From: GCA-2699365 sp036160955
GTDB lineage: Bacteria; Verrucomicrobiota; Verrucomicrobiia; Opitutales; Coraliomargaritaceae
Length of the DNA stretch: 5,568 nucleotides
Direction of reading: 5' to 3'
Assembly (NCBI GenBank): GCA_036160955.1
Contig: JAYYDJ010000051.1
Span: 1-5,568, forward strand
Below, in pieces: positions 1 to 5,568 of this stretch. The translations under genes and the position numbers were made by a program. The number at the start of each line of letters is the position of its first letter. Position 1 is the first letter of the stretch. Below the pieces are notes generated by a model, which worked only from the letters and a program-made list of their open reading frames with translations, did no database searches and was not told the DNA's origin.

Positions 1-942
1 CCCGTTAACAAGAAACGCCTCAGCTCACTCAAACAAGTCAGAGTCCTTCGCCGTCTCTTAGAGAAAGAGCGCCCCGACATCCTACACCTACGCTCTCGCT
101 TGCCCGCCTGGCTCGCCTACCTCGCCTGGCGTAAAATGGACCCTATCACGCGTCCCCGCCTAATCACCACCGTGCACGGCTTCTACTCCGTTAACGCCTA
201 CTCTAAAATCATGACTCGAGGAGAACATGTGATTTGCGTATCTAACAGTGTAAAAGACTATGTCCTCAAAAACTACCCTGACGTGAAGGAAAACAAACTC
301 ACCGTCATCCACCGTGGCGTGGACCCAGTAATGTATCCCTATGGCTTCAAACCCACTCCCGAATGGCTGGAAATATGGCATCAACAATATCCGCAACTTG
401 AAAGTAAATACGTCGTAACCCTAGCCGGACGCATCACGCGTTGGAAGGGCCAGCTAGATTTCATCAAAGTCATCGCCGGCCTCAAAGAGAGAAAAATACC
501 CGTCCACGGTCTTATTGTTGGCGAGCCCCACCCTAAGAAGTTGGAATTTTTGGAGGAAGTCAAAAGCGCAATCAGCGTGGCCGGCATAGAAAACAACATC
601 ACATTTGTCGGCCACCGCAGCGACCTGCGCGAAGTGATGGCCGTCTCCGACGTCATTATCTCCTGCTCCACAGATCCTGAGGCCTTCGGGCGAGTCACAC
701 TGGAGGCTCTTGCAATTGGCAAACCCGTCGCCGCCTATGCTCACGGGGGCGTTGGCGAGCAACTGAGCCGTCTTTTTAGCACTGGTTGTGTCCAAGTAGG
801 AAACACTTCAGAGATGGTAGAGTATCTCACCAATTGGCAAAAGAATCCTCCAAGAATTGATGAAAATACAGAATTCACTTTAGACTCGATGCTGAAATCG
901 ATCAACACGACCTACAAAGAGCTATTGTCAAAAAATAGATAA
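1..942 (+). CDS. GT4-family glycosyltransferase, LPS type, 5'-truncated by window edge
   Basis: Retaining GT-B glycosyltransferase that probably adds a sugar from a nucleotide donor to an LPS core or O-chain acceptor at the cytoplasmic side of the inner membrane. The frame is open from base 1, so the protein starts outside the window; the TTG at 100 is an internal Leu codon, not the start. Numbering from the first codon here (313 residues), visible landmarks are RSRLPAW at 31-37 and VHG at 58-60 (N-terminal domain features of LPS GT4 enzymes), GRITRWKG at 143-150 (donor-phosphate Arg/Lys region), and the family's E-x7-E motif in EAFGRVTLE, with E227 and E235. HGG at 248-250 follows as usual. 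About 50-60 N-terminal residues are probably missing. GC content falls abruptly near base 780, within the coding sequence, although the C-terminus still reads as a normal GT4 end. The family is secure; the sugar specificity is unknown. Confidence 0.95.
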   Translation, partial: PVNKKRLSSLKQVRVLRRLLEKERPDILHLRSRLPAWLAYLAWRKMDPITRPRLITTVHGFYSVNAYSKIMTRGEHVICVSNSVKDYVLKNYPDVKENKLTVIHRGVDPVMYPYGFKPTPEWLEIWHQQYPQLESKYVVTLAGRITRWKGQLDFIKVIAGLKERKIPVHGLIVGEPHPKKLEFLEEVKSAISVAGIENNITFVGHRSDLREVMAVSDVIISCSTDPEAFGRVTLEALAIGKPVAAYAHGGVGEQLSRLFSTGCVQVGNTSEMVEYLTNWQKNPPRIDENTEFTLDSMLKSINTTYKELLSKNR

Positions 943-1009
943 ACCTCTTATTTAACGGGTAGGTCTAACACTTGAAACCCGAGTAACTTTTGACACACAA
1001 AAATCCTAT

Positions 1010-1495
1010 ATGACTGACCCTATACAAAATATTCTAAGCCTCGAAGCCGCAATCGCCTACCGTCTGGAAATGGCCGCGCAAGGCAAACGAGTAGTCCTCA
1101 CTAACGGTTGCTTTGATCTACTCCACTTCGGTCACCTTAATTATCTCCGTGAGAGCGCCATGCTTGGTGATACTCTCATCGTAGGCGTCAATAGTGATTG
1201 GTCTGTTAAAGAACTGAAAGGCACTACCCGCCCAATTAACATTGAGCAACATCGCGCTTACGCCCTCGCAAGCTTGAAAGCCGTATGCCGAACCTTCATT
1301 TTTCAAGGGCCTCGTTTCCATAATGAGATAGCTCAGATCAGACCAGACATATATACAAAAGCGGGCGACTATACCATCGACACATTACCCGCGAGCGAAC
1401 GTGAGGCTCTAAAAGCTGTAGGCACGGATGTTCGCTTCCTACCGTTTTTGGAAGGTCACTCGACCACGCAAACGATCGAACACATCAATCGTTAA
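1010..1495 (+). CDS. rfaE2: D-glycero-beta-D-manno-heptose 1-phosphate adenylyltransferase (RfaE domain II, stand-alone)
   Basis: Cytoplasmic nucleotidyltransferase that joins ATP and heptose 1-phosphate to give ADP-heptose, the donor for LPS inner-core heptosyltransferases. The 161 residues cover only the C-terminal half of the bifunctional HldE/RfaE of enterobacteria, so the kinase must be encoded elsewhere. Motifs in order: NGCFD at 32-36, the cytidylyltransferase HxGH signature as H39-F-G-H42, NSDWSV at 61-66, KGTTRP at 70-75, KAGDY at 117-121 (usually KGGDY), and GHSTT at 149-153. The loop after the central strands reads FQGPRF (98-103) where E. coli HldE has an EEDTP-type segment, a moderate divergence. 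The ATG at 1010 puts the first motif at the usual distance, but no Shine-Dalgarno precedes it. A 67-base gap separates it from the GT4 gene on the same strand, so co-transcription is plausible. Its stop overlaps that of the convergent HAD gene. Function is well supported. Confidence 0.93.
   Translation: MTDPIQNILSLEAAIAYRLEMAAQGKRVVLTNGCFDLLHFGHLNYLRESAMLGDTLIVGVNSDWSVKELKGTTRPINIEQHRAYALASLKAVCRTFIFQGPRFHNEIAQIRPDIYTKAGDYTIDTLPASEREALKAVGTDVRFLPFLEGHSTTQTIEHINR
1471..1493. terminator. Hairpin at the convergent rfaE2/HAD junction, possible weak bidirectional terminator
   Basis: A 9-base stem (AACGATCGA, loop ACACA, TCAATCGTT) covers the last codons of rfaE2 and ends inside the TTAA that holds both stop codons. 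On the plus strand one pair is a C-A mismatch; in the minus-strand transcript the same pair is a G-U wobble, so the HAD transcript forms the better stem. Neither side has a long U-tract (only UUU on the minus side), so it is not a textbook intrinsic terminator. The convergent genes have no intergenic space, so transcription in both directions must end within or beyond the opposite gene. The role is inferred from position. Confidence 0.28.
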
Positions 1496-2511
1496 GCCTT
1501 CGGCAAGCGAGGCCTGAGATCTTTAATCAAAGATTCAAATCCATCTACATATCGATGGCAGAGAGACTGTGCTCCGCTATCGATTATATTACCCCCAGCA
1601 ATACCGTATGTGGCAAAACCAGCCAACCGAGCAGCACAAACCCCTGCCGCACTATCCTCTATAGCAACAACTTGATTACGCTCCGAAAAATCAACGCCTA
1701 AGCCAACTCGACATGCCTCTGAATACAGCCAAGGGTGTGGTTTAGGCGACAATTCGCCCAAAGTGCCTACAGTTCCAGAGCGTAGAGGAAAACCCGCTGT
1801 TATAATCGTATCGTAAAATACTGTAGGGTCACCCAAGCCAAGTGTTTTAAAACCATCTAAAATTTCTGGCCACGCTTTTTCATATAAACCAGAAGTTACT
1901 AATGCAATCCTTATGCCTGATGATTTAAGTTCTTGTAAGAATTCCTTAATACCCTCGCAAGGAGTAAACGCATTAGTCCTTCCCCTTCCCCTCATGATGG
2001 CATCCAATTCTCTGTGCGTATGCTCAAAGTAAATCGCGCGCGCCGCTTCCAAACTCTCATCAGGACAATATTTGCGGATACAGTAGCTCAGATGCTCAGA
2101 AACACTATGACCTGAAACATAAGGGATATCAGAATCTTCCAATGTAAACTTAGAGTCCCCCACTAAACTAGCGGTGGTCATCTCGATAATCCAAATCCAA
2201 AATTCTTCACTGCGAATCGTGGTGCCATCAAGATCCATCAACACAGCCATAAGTTGATCTTCAGTCGCAACTGGTTCGATTGGATAGTATGCTGGATATC
2301 CCATTTCTGAACACACATGTGCTAATGTATGTGTTTCCCAGCCAACAAATTCGACTTTACGGTCACCAGTTGCCGAAATTCGTTGCACCCCTTGTTCACT
2401 CACAGTGAATCTTCCATCTGATGTTTGGTCAAGGGCATGTAACCCATTCGCACTCTCAGATATACCCAAACCATGAAAGTTTGTAGAAATATTTCCTGCT
2501 TTAGTTGTCAT
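1492..2511 (-). CDS. HAD-superfamily phosphatase/phosphomutase-like hydrolase with N-terminal extension
   Basis: Cytoplasmic HAD hydrolase of the beta-phosphoglucomutase/phosphoglycolate phosphatase-like type with a helical C1 cap. All four motifs are present in 339 residues: motif I DLDGT with D93 (nucleophile) and D95 (acid/base), motif II LVTSG with T206, motif III K257 in SPKPHP, and motif IV E285-D286 in AIEDSAAG. The cap lies between about 100 and 185. The first 87 residues are not part of the HAD fold and match no domain I recognise; they include FVGWETHT and YYPIEP. M88 (codon at 2250-2248) would give a conventional 252-residue enzyme and is an alternative start, but the upstream frame is continuously open and protein-like, so the longer form is preferred. 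No Shine-Dalgarno precedes the ATG at 2511. The gene lies antisense between two LPS gene groups. Substrate unknown; a sugar phosphate is a guess from context. It does not resemble GmhB, which belongs to another HAD subfamily. Confidence 0.85.
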   Translation of the reverse strand: MTTKAGNISTNFHGLGISESANGLHALDQTSDGRFTVSEQGVQRISATGDRKVEFVGWETHTLAHVCSEMGYPAYYPIEPVATEDQLMAVLMDLDGTTIRSEEFWIWIIEMTTASLVGDSKFTLEDSDIPYVSGHSVSEHLSYCIRKYCPDESLEAARAIYFEHTHRELDAIMRGRGRTNAFTPCEGIKEFLQELKSSGIRIALVTSGLYEKAWPEILDGFKTLGLGDPTVFYDTIITAGFPLRSGTVGTLGELSPKPHPWLYSEACRVGLGVDFSERNQVVAIEDSAAGVCAARLAGFATYGIAGGNIIDSGAQSLCHRYVDGFESLIKDLRPRLPKA

Positions 2512-2628
2512 TTAATCATAAAATTAAGATTGTTTACAACCTAACCCCAACCTATCTCTCAATACTAAGCAATAATATCTGTGTCACTAAAGGGCACCTA
2601 GAAATAGAGTGATTTTCTACGATTAAAT
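2512..2628. promoter_or_regulatory. Divergent intergenic region between the HAD gene and the GT9 operon
   Basis: This 117-base AT-rich gap separates two genes that start outward from it, so it should carry promoters for both. I see no convincing sigma-70 pair. TAATAT at 2573-2578 could be a -10 for the GT9 operon but has no matching -35. TTTACA at 2533-2538 is -35-like but no -10 lies at proper spacing. TATGAT in the minus orientation (2514-2519) is too close to the HAD ATG. A 6-base perfect inverted repeat, TAGAAA with TTTCTA (2599-2604 and 2614-2619), ends 9 bases before the GT9 ATG; it may be chance. The promoter role is inferred from gene orientation only. Confidence 0.35.
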
Positions 2629-3522
2629 ATGAGCGAACGCAAAATAGCTGTTATGAAATTCAGTGCTCTAGGAGACATTGCTGCATGCCTGCAGTTCATG
2701 CGCTCACTAGACCCTAATACATATATAATTACATCTCCATTGGGTCGTTCTTTTCTAGAAGATGAGTTCTCTAATTTTCTAGTATTGGAGGATAAAACAA
2801 TAAAAAGCCATATAAAGCTAATACGCGAAATCCGTAAACATGACTTTCACGATATCATCGACCTACAAGGAAATGACCGCTGCAGATTGCTCTCCAAATT
2901 GTGCAGAATTGCTTCCCATACAACTACGCACAATGGCTATGACCCAAACTCCAAATACCGACCATTTTCTAACTTAGTCCAAGAAATTTCAAACAAGGTT
3001 AATGTCACGAGAAATTATCAACCAAAACCCAGAGAATATATCATCCTCAACACTGGCTCGAGCGCAAAGTGGTCAGCTAAGCGCCCACCAGCCTGGAAAT
3101 GGAAGGAATTTGCAACCATTCTTGATCAGCGATTTGGTTTACCTTTCAAACTTACTGGATCAGAAATTGAAATCGACCACGTCATGAGCATAGCTTCTGT
3201 GTTACCCTTCGAAACTGAAGTTGTCGCAGGTAAAACTTCTCTAATTGAATTGAAAGTGTTATGCCGTAATGCATTCTTAACAGTATCAACAGACTCTGCC
3301 GCCATGCATATTTCAGCTGCAGAAGGTACACCTACTATTGGTATTTTTGGCTCTACCACGCAAAAAAGCATTCCAGCTAGTCCATGGGCCACCGCGGTCT
3401 GGGACAATTCTTATTACCCAAATGGGAATTTACCAAAATGCACTAGCGATATTGGTAACTACTACGATAATATCATACTTGAGGACGGGCTTCAAAAATT
3501 AGAACAATTTCTTCAAATATAG
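2629..3522 (+). CDS. GT9-family glycosyltransferase (ADP-heptose:LPS heptosyltransferase-like)
   Basis: Inverting GT-B enzyme of the WaaC/WaaF/WaaQ family, which transfers heptose from ADP-heptose to the LPS inner core at the cytoplasmic membrane face. Evidence in 297 residues: N-terminal KFSALGD at 10-16, whose D16 matches the conserved Asp of the family's glycine loop; DLQGNDR at 78-84; the second-domain entry NTGSSAKWSAKRPP at 141-154; TGSEIE at 176-181; GKTSLIEL at 201-208; and the donor-site block STDSAAMH at 220-227 with D222, followed by GTPTIGIFGST at 233-243. The length is somewhat short for the family (about 320-350). The ATG at 2629 places the glycine loop at the normal position; no Shine-Dalgarno is visible. 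It is the first gene of a tight operon, its TAG directly touching the next ATG. Donor sugar is inferred from family and from rfaE2 nearby; which heptosyltransferase it equals cannot be told. Confidence 0.92.
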   Translation: MSERKIAVMKFSALGDIAACLQFMRSLDPNTYIITSPLGRSFLEDEFSNFLVLEDKTIKSHIKLIREIRKHDFHDIIDLQGNDRCRLLSKLCRIASHTTTHNGYDPNSKYRPFSNLVQEISNKVNVTRNYQPKPREYIILNTGSSAKWSAKRPPAWKWKEFATILDQRFGLPFKLTGSEIEIDHVMSIASVLPFETEVVAGKTSLIELKVLCRNAFLTVSTDSAAMHISAAEGTPTIGIFGSTTQKSIPASPWATAVWDNSYYPNGNLPKCTSDIGNYYDNIILEDGLQKLEQFLQI

Positions 3523-4626
3523 ATGAGTCTTAAGGATCCAATTCGTGTAAAATTTGTAAATCGCGGACAAACTAAGTCTGATCCAATTCAATGGCTCCGC
3601 CAATTTCCAGGCCGCATACCAAGGTGGGGACGATGCCAATTTATATTTGACCCTTCGGAACGTAATTACGACTGGTTCGTTGTGGAAAACGATCTGCCAG
3701 CTCAATTTGGTTGTAAACAATCTACTGCAATAGAATCATTAGCTTGCTCACCTGAAAATACGCTTTTTATTACACGTGAACCTTCATCCGTTAGCACTTA
3801 CGGTAGCCCATTCCTGAATCAATTTCGGTATGTACTAACAGGGCATGAAGATTGGGCATTGAAGCACCGAGGGAAAATTCATTCTCAACCTGCACTTCGC
3901 TGGTATTATGGCGACAGCTCTAGAATTGGCCCCACAAACATTCGCGACTTTGATTCAATCGCCGCTAACCTGCCAAAGGAGAAAAATAAAATTATTGGCA
4001 CGATGTGCTCAGCGAAAGCGCAGAAACATACCATGCACTACGATAGGGTGCAGTTTGTTGAACGATTACAAGAAGCATTACCTGCGCTAGATCGCTACGG
4101 CGAGGGATTTAAGGAAATACCAGACAAAGCGATATGCCTAGACGATTACAAATACCATATTGCAGTCGAAAATCACGTGTGTGACCACTGGTGGACGGAG
4201 AAACTCTCTGATTCTTTCCTGGGACTTACACTACCTTTTTATCATGGGGCACCGAATGCCCATCATTATTTCCCAAAGGAAAGCTTCATACCAATTAATA
4301 TATACGACTTTAAGGGCAGCCTTGAAATTATAAAAAGCGCAATTGCATCGGAAGAATATGAAAAGCGAATAAAAGCCATAAATGTTGCTCGTGAACGCTG
4401 CCTTTACAAATACTCAACCTTTGCGACTGTCTCCAAAATCATAGAAAAATATCACGATTTCAACACTAATGCCCAGTCTAAGATAACTATACGAAGCAGA
4501 CATTCAATTAGAAAAAATCCCTTTATTGCTTTACGCATTGCAGCGGAAAAAACTTATATTCGCTGCCTAACACTTAAGAACAATTTCTATGCATCCACAA
4601 GAATAGATGGCTCATGTTTGATGTAA
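3523..4626 (+). CDS. GT10-family glycosyltransferase (alpha-1,3-fucosyltransferase-like)
   Basis: Probable inverting GT10 enzyme; characterised bacterial members move fucose from GDP-fucose to an N-acetylglucosamine or glucose of an LPS glycan. The diagnostic C-terminal GT10 block is clear in the 367 residues: YKYHIAVEN at 209-217, TEKL at 225-228, LPFYHGAPN at 237-245 and SFIPINIYDF at 254-263. E216, E226 and K227 correspond to conserved donor-binding or catalytic residues of the H. pylori enzyme. The N-terminal domain has ITREPSSV at 83-90, where E86 may be the general base, and R175 in HYDRVQFVERL is a likely phosphate-binding Arg. The last 50 residues (from about 318) are strongly basic and may bind the membrane. 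No signal peptide or transmembrane helix is seen. It starts immediately after the GT9 stop and overlaps the FkbM gene by 13 bases, so translational coupling is likely. No GDP-fucose synthesis genes are in the window, so fucose as donor is inferred from family. Confidence 0.88.
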   Translation: MSLKDPIRVKFVNRGQTKSDPIQWLRQFPGRIPRWGRCQFIFDPSERNYDWFVVENDLPAQFGCKQSTAIESLACSPENTLFITREPSSVSTYGSPFLNQFRYVLTGHEDWALKHRGKIHSQPALRWYYGDSSRIGPTNIRDFDSIAANLPKEKNKIIGTMCSAKAQKHTMHYDRVQFVERLQEALPALDRYGEGFKEIPDKAICLDDYKYHIAVENHVCDHWWTEKLSDSFLGLTLPFYHGAPNAHHYFPKESFIPINIYDFKGSLEIIKSAIASEEYEKRIKAINVARERCLYKYSTFATVSKIIEKYHDFNTNAQSKITIRSRHSIRKNPFIALRIAAEKTYIRCLTLKNNFYASTRIDGSCLM

Positions 4627-5300
4627 CAAGGACTCAAATTTACTGGCAACTAAAACGTAAGTTCAGAAAGTATAATATACGCAAGGGTAGCCCTAGCCAG
4701 TATGGGCAAGATCAGGTGGTTTATGAACTTCTGGGAAAACCAAAAACTGGTATCTTTGTAGACATTGGTGCAAATGACGGTACTACTTTCTCGAACAGTC
4801 TATTCTTTGAAAAACTAAATTGGACAGGCGTGTGTATAGAACCCCATCCGATAGCATTTCAACAACTTACTTCAGCGCGCTCATGCGATCTTCTTAATGC
4901 ATGTATTTCTGGAACTGATTCGATCGTCGATTTCATGGTAGTTGAAGGGTCATCCCACATGCTTTCAGGTATTAGCACCTTTATGGATGCTACGCACATT
5001 GAAAGAATTGATAGAGAAATCGAGATCAATGGCGGCAAAAAGAAATTAGTAACAATTGATGCAATATGTCCGAAGACTCTAATAAACAACTACCACTTAA
5101 AGAAAATTGATTATCTATCGATCGATGTAGAAGGATGCGAAATGGAGATTGTTAAAAAATTCGATTTCTCCGAAATCAACGTTAGAGTAATTGGCGTAGA
5201 AAACGGATCTAGAACCCCAGAATTATTTAATTATTTAAATATAGTCGGCTACAAGTTACAAAAATGTATCGGTTGTGATGAAATATATCAGAAACGATAG
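4614..5300 (+). CDS. FkbM-family SAM-dependent methyltransferase
   Basis: Class I (Rossmann-fold) methyltransferase of the FkbM family, most often O-methylating a hydroxyl on sugars or polyketides; next to glycosyltransferases a sugar substrate is likely. The 228 residues show SQYGQDQVV at 28-36, a hallmark of glycan-associated FkbM proteins, SAM-binding motif I as FVDIGANDGTTFSNS at 48-62, the acidic ribose-binding end of strand 2 in CIEPHP at 74-79, and DYLSIDVEG at 166-174, the conserved FkbM motif late in the fold. The N-terminus is basic (eight Lys/Arg between residues 6 and 24), which may favour membrane or LPS contact. The ATG at 4614 lies within the end of the GT10 gene, overlapping 13 bases in another frame; no Shine-Dalgarno is visible and no better start exists downstream before motif SQYGQD. 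GC content is about 30% in its second half, the lowest in the window. The methylated position is unknown. Confidence 0.93.
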   Translation: MFDVTRTQIYWQLKRKFRKYNIRKGSPSQYGQDQVVYELLGKPKTGIFVDIGANDGTTFSNSLFFEKLNWTGVCIEPHPIAFQQLTSARSCDLLNACISGTDSIVDFMVVEGSSHMLSGISTFMDATHIERIDREIEINGGKKKLVTIDAICPKTLINNYHLKKIDYLSIDVEGCEMEIVKKFDFSEINVRVIGVENGSRTPELFNYLNIVGYKLQKCIGCDEIYQKR

Positions 5301-5402
5301 TTACTGTGGGATAAACCAATCAACTGTATCAAGTATATGGTTCATTGCGGTGTAGGTGGAACTCATCGGTAAAAACTAGTTAGCCCCATCCCCGAATTTA
5401 CA
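5301..5402. other. Intergenic gap between the FkbM and GT25 genes
   Basis: This 102-base spacer is the longest gap between same-strand genes in the window. TTGCGG at 5345-5350 and TAAAAA at 5370-5375 are weakly -35/-10-like but 19 bases apart and poor matches. AACCA (5314-5318) can pair with TGGTT (5338-5342) over a 19-base loop, too weak for a terminator. No small ORF with a recognisable product was seen. The GT25 gene may have its own promoter here or be read through from upstream. Confidence 0.3.
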
Positions 5403-5568
5403 ATGAAAACCCAGAAGCACATCCAAGCATTTATTATCAACCTAGATAAGGCAACCGAACGGATGGAGCACATGCACTCTGAAATCGAGTCAACTGAAAT
5501 TCCTTATACTCGAATCGAAGCAGTGTATGGTCCATCATTGGCTCAGCCTATCAAAGGGTTTAACGAGA
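5403..5568 (+). CDS. GT25-family glycosyltransferase, 3'-truncated by window edge
   Basis: N-terminus (55 codons) of a probable GT25 LPS-biosynthesis glycosyltransferase, the family of LgtB/LgtE-type galactosyltransferases and Lex2B-like enzymes that extend LPS outer-core oligosaccharides. Evidence: a short N-terminus, then AFIINLDKATERMEHM at residues 9-24, which fits the family's opening strand and NLxxxxxR signature (N13, R20), followed by IPYTRIEAVYG at 33-43, matching the usual second block ending in A-V-x-G. The frame remains open to the last base. The ATG at 5403 gives the normal short lead before the NLD motif and has no Shine-Dalgarno upstream. It follows the FkbM gene by 102 bases in the same direction and probably belongs to the same glycan locus. 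The catalytic acidic motif lies outside the window, so activity and sugar cannot be judged. Confidence 0.85.
   Translation, partial: MKTQKHIQAFIINLDKATERMEHMHSEIESTEIPYTRIEAVYGPSLAQPIKGFNE

Noticed and set aside
160..795. Three minus-strand open frames under the GT4 gene (160-396, 381-722, 454-795)
   Set aside because: They lie wholly inside a clear GT4 coding sequence, overlap each other, and show no recognisable domain; GC-rich coding DNA commonly leaves such open antisense frames.
100..942. TTG at 100 as the start of the GT4 gene
   Set aside because: The frame is open to base 1 and encodes the family motif RSRLPAW across this point, so the gene is truncated by the window edge and the TTG is an internal Leu codon.
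956..981. CGGGT/ACCCG inverted repeat between GT4 and rfaE2 as a terminator
   Set aside because: The stem is only 5 bases with a loop of 16 and no following T-run.
990..1026. TTGACA at 990-995 as a -35 box for rfaE2
   Set aside because: Any -10 at proper spacing would fall at or inside the start codon, and TATACA at 1021 is 25 bases away within the gene.
2310..2337. ACACACAT/ATGTATGTGT repeat inside the HAD gene
   Set aside because: The inverted match is imperfect and lies within coding sequence; it looks like low-complexity chance.
2599..2619. TAGAAA/TTTCTA inverted repeat upstream of the GT9 gene as an operator
   Set aside because: A 6-base repeat in AT-rich DNA is expected by chance and no second copy was seen; recorded only within the intergenic entry.
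3126..3720. Minus-strand frames 3126-3407 and 3499-3720
   Set aside because: Both are antisense to well-supported GT9 and GT10 genes and have no recognisable product.
3002..4090. Small plus-strand frames 3002-3187 and 3908-4090
   Set aside because: Out-of-frame shadows within the GT9 and GT10 genes, with no motifs.

Overview
The window looks like part of a lipopolysaccharide (LPS) or outer-membrane glycan biosynthesis locus of a Gram-negative bacterium. It holds seven protein-coding genes, the first and last cut by the window edges. I see no RNA genes, insertion sequences, CRISPR arrays or phage genes. The evidence for LPS is the ADP-heptose nucleotidyltransferase (rfaE2), a GT9 heptosyltransferase-type enzyme, and a set of further glycosyltransferases (GT4, GT10, GT25) plus an FkbM methyltransferase. 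The phylum cannot be fixed from the sequence. No start has a Shine-Dalgarno motif and rfaE2 is a stand-alone protein, which would fit a non-enterobacterial lineage. My impression is a marine Verrucomicrobiota relative, held at low confidence.

Layout: (1) 1-942 (+), 3' part of a GT4 glycosyltransferase; (2) 1010-1495 (+), rfaE2; (3) 1492-2511 (-), a HAD-superfamily phosphatase with an unexplained N-terminal extension of about 87 residues, convergent with rfaE2 so that both stop codons lie in the same TTAA; (4) 2512-2628, a divergent promoter-bearing gap; (5) 2629-5300 (+), a compact GT9 - GT10 - FkbM operon (zero spacing, then a 13-base overlap); (6) 5301-5402, a short gap; (7) 5403 to the right edge (+), the 5' end of a GT25 glycosyltransferase.

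How the genes may work together (inference): RfaE2 makes ADP-heptose, the GT9 enzyme transfers heptose or a similar sugar, the GT4, GT10 and GT25 enzymes extend or decorate the glycan (GT10 members are typically fucosyltransferases), and the FkbM enzyme probably O-methylates a sugar. The HAD enzyme is likely a small-molecule or sugar phosphatase or phosphomutase; its substrate is unknown.

Base composition falls sharply within the window, from about 60% GC in the first 780 bases to about 35-40% after it, and to near 30% in the FkbM gene. The change occurs inside the GT4 gene and suggests a boundary between a conserved flank and a variable, possibly acquired glycan cassette. I found no clearly novel defence or mobile system. 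The most unusual items are the HAD N-terminal extension, the shared-stop convergent junction with its hairpin, and the intragenic GC drop.
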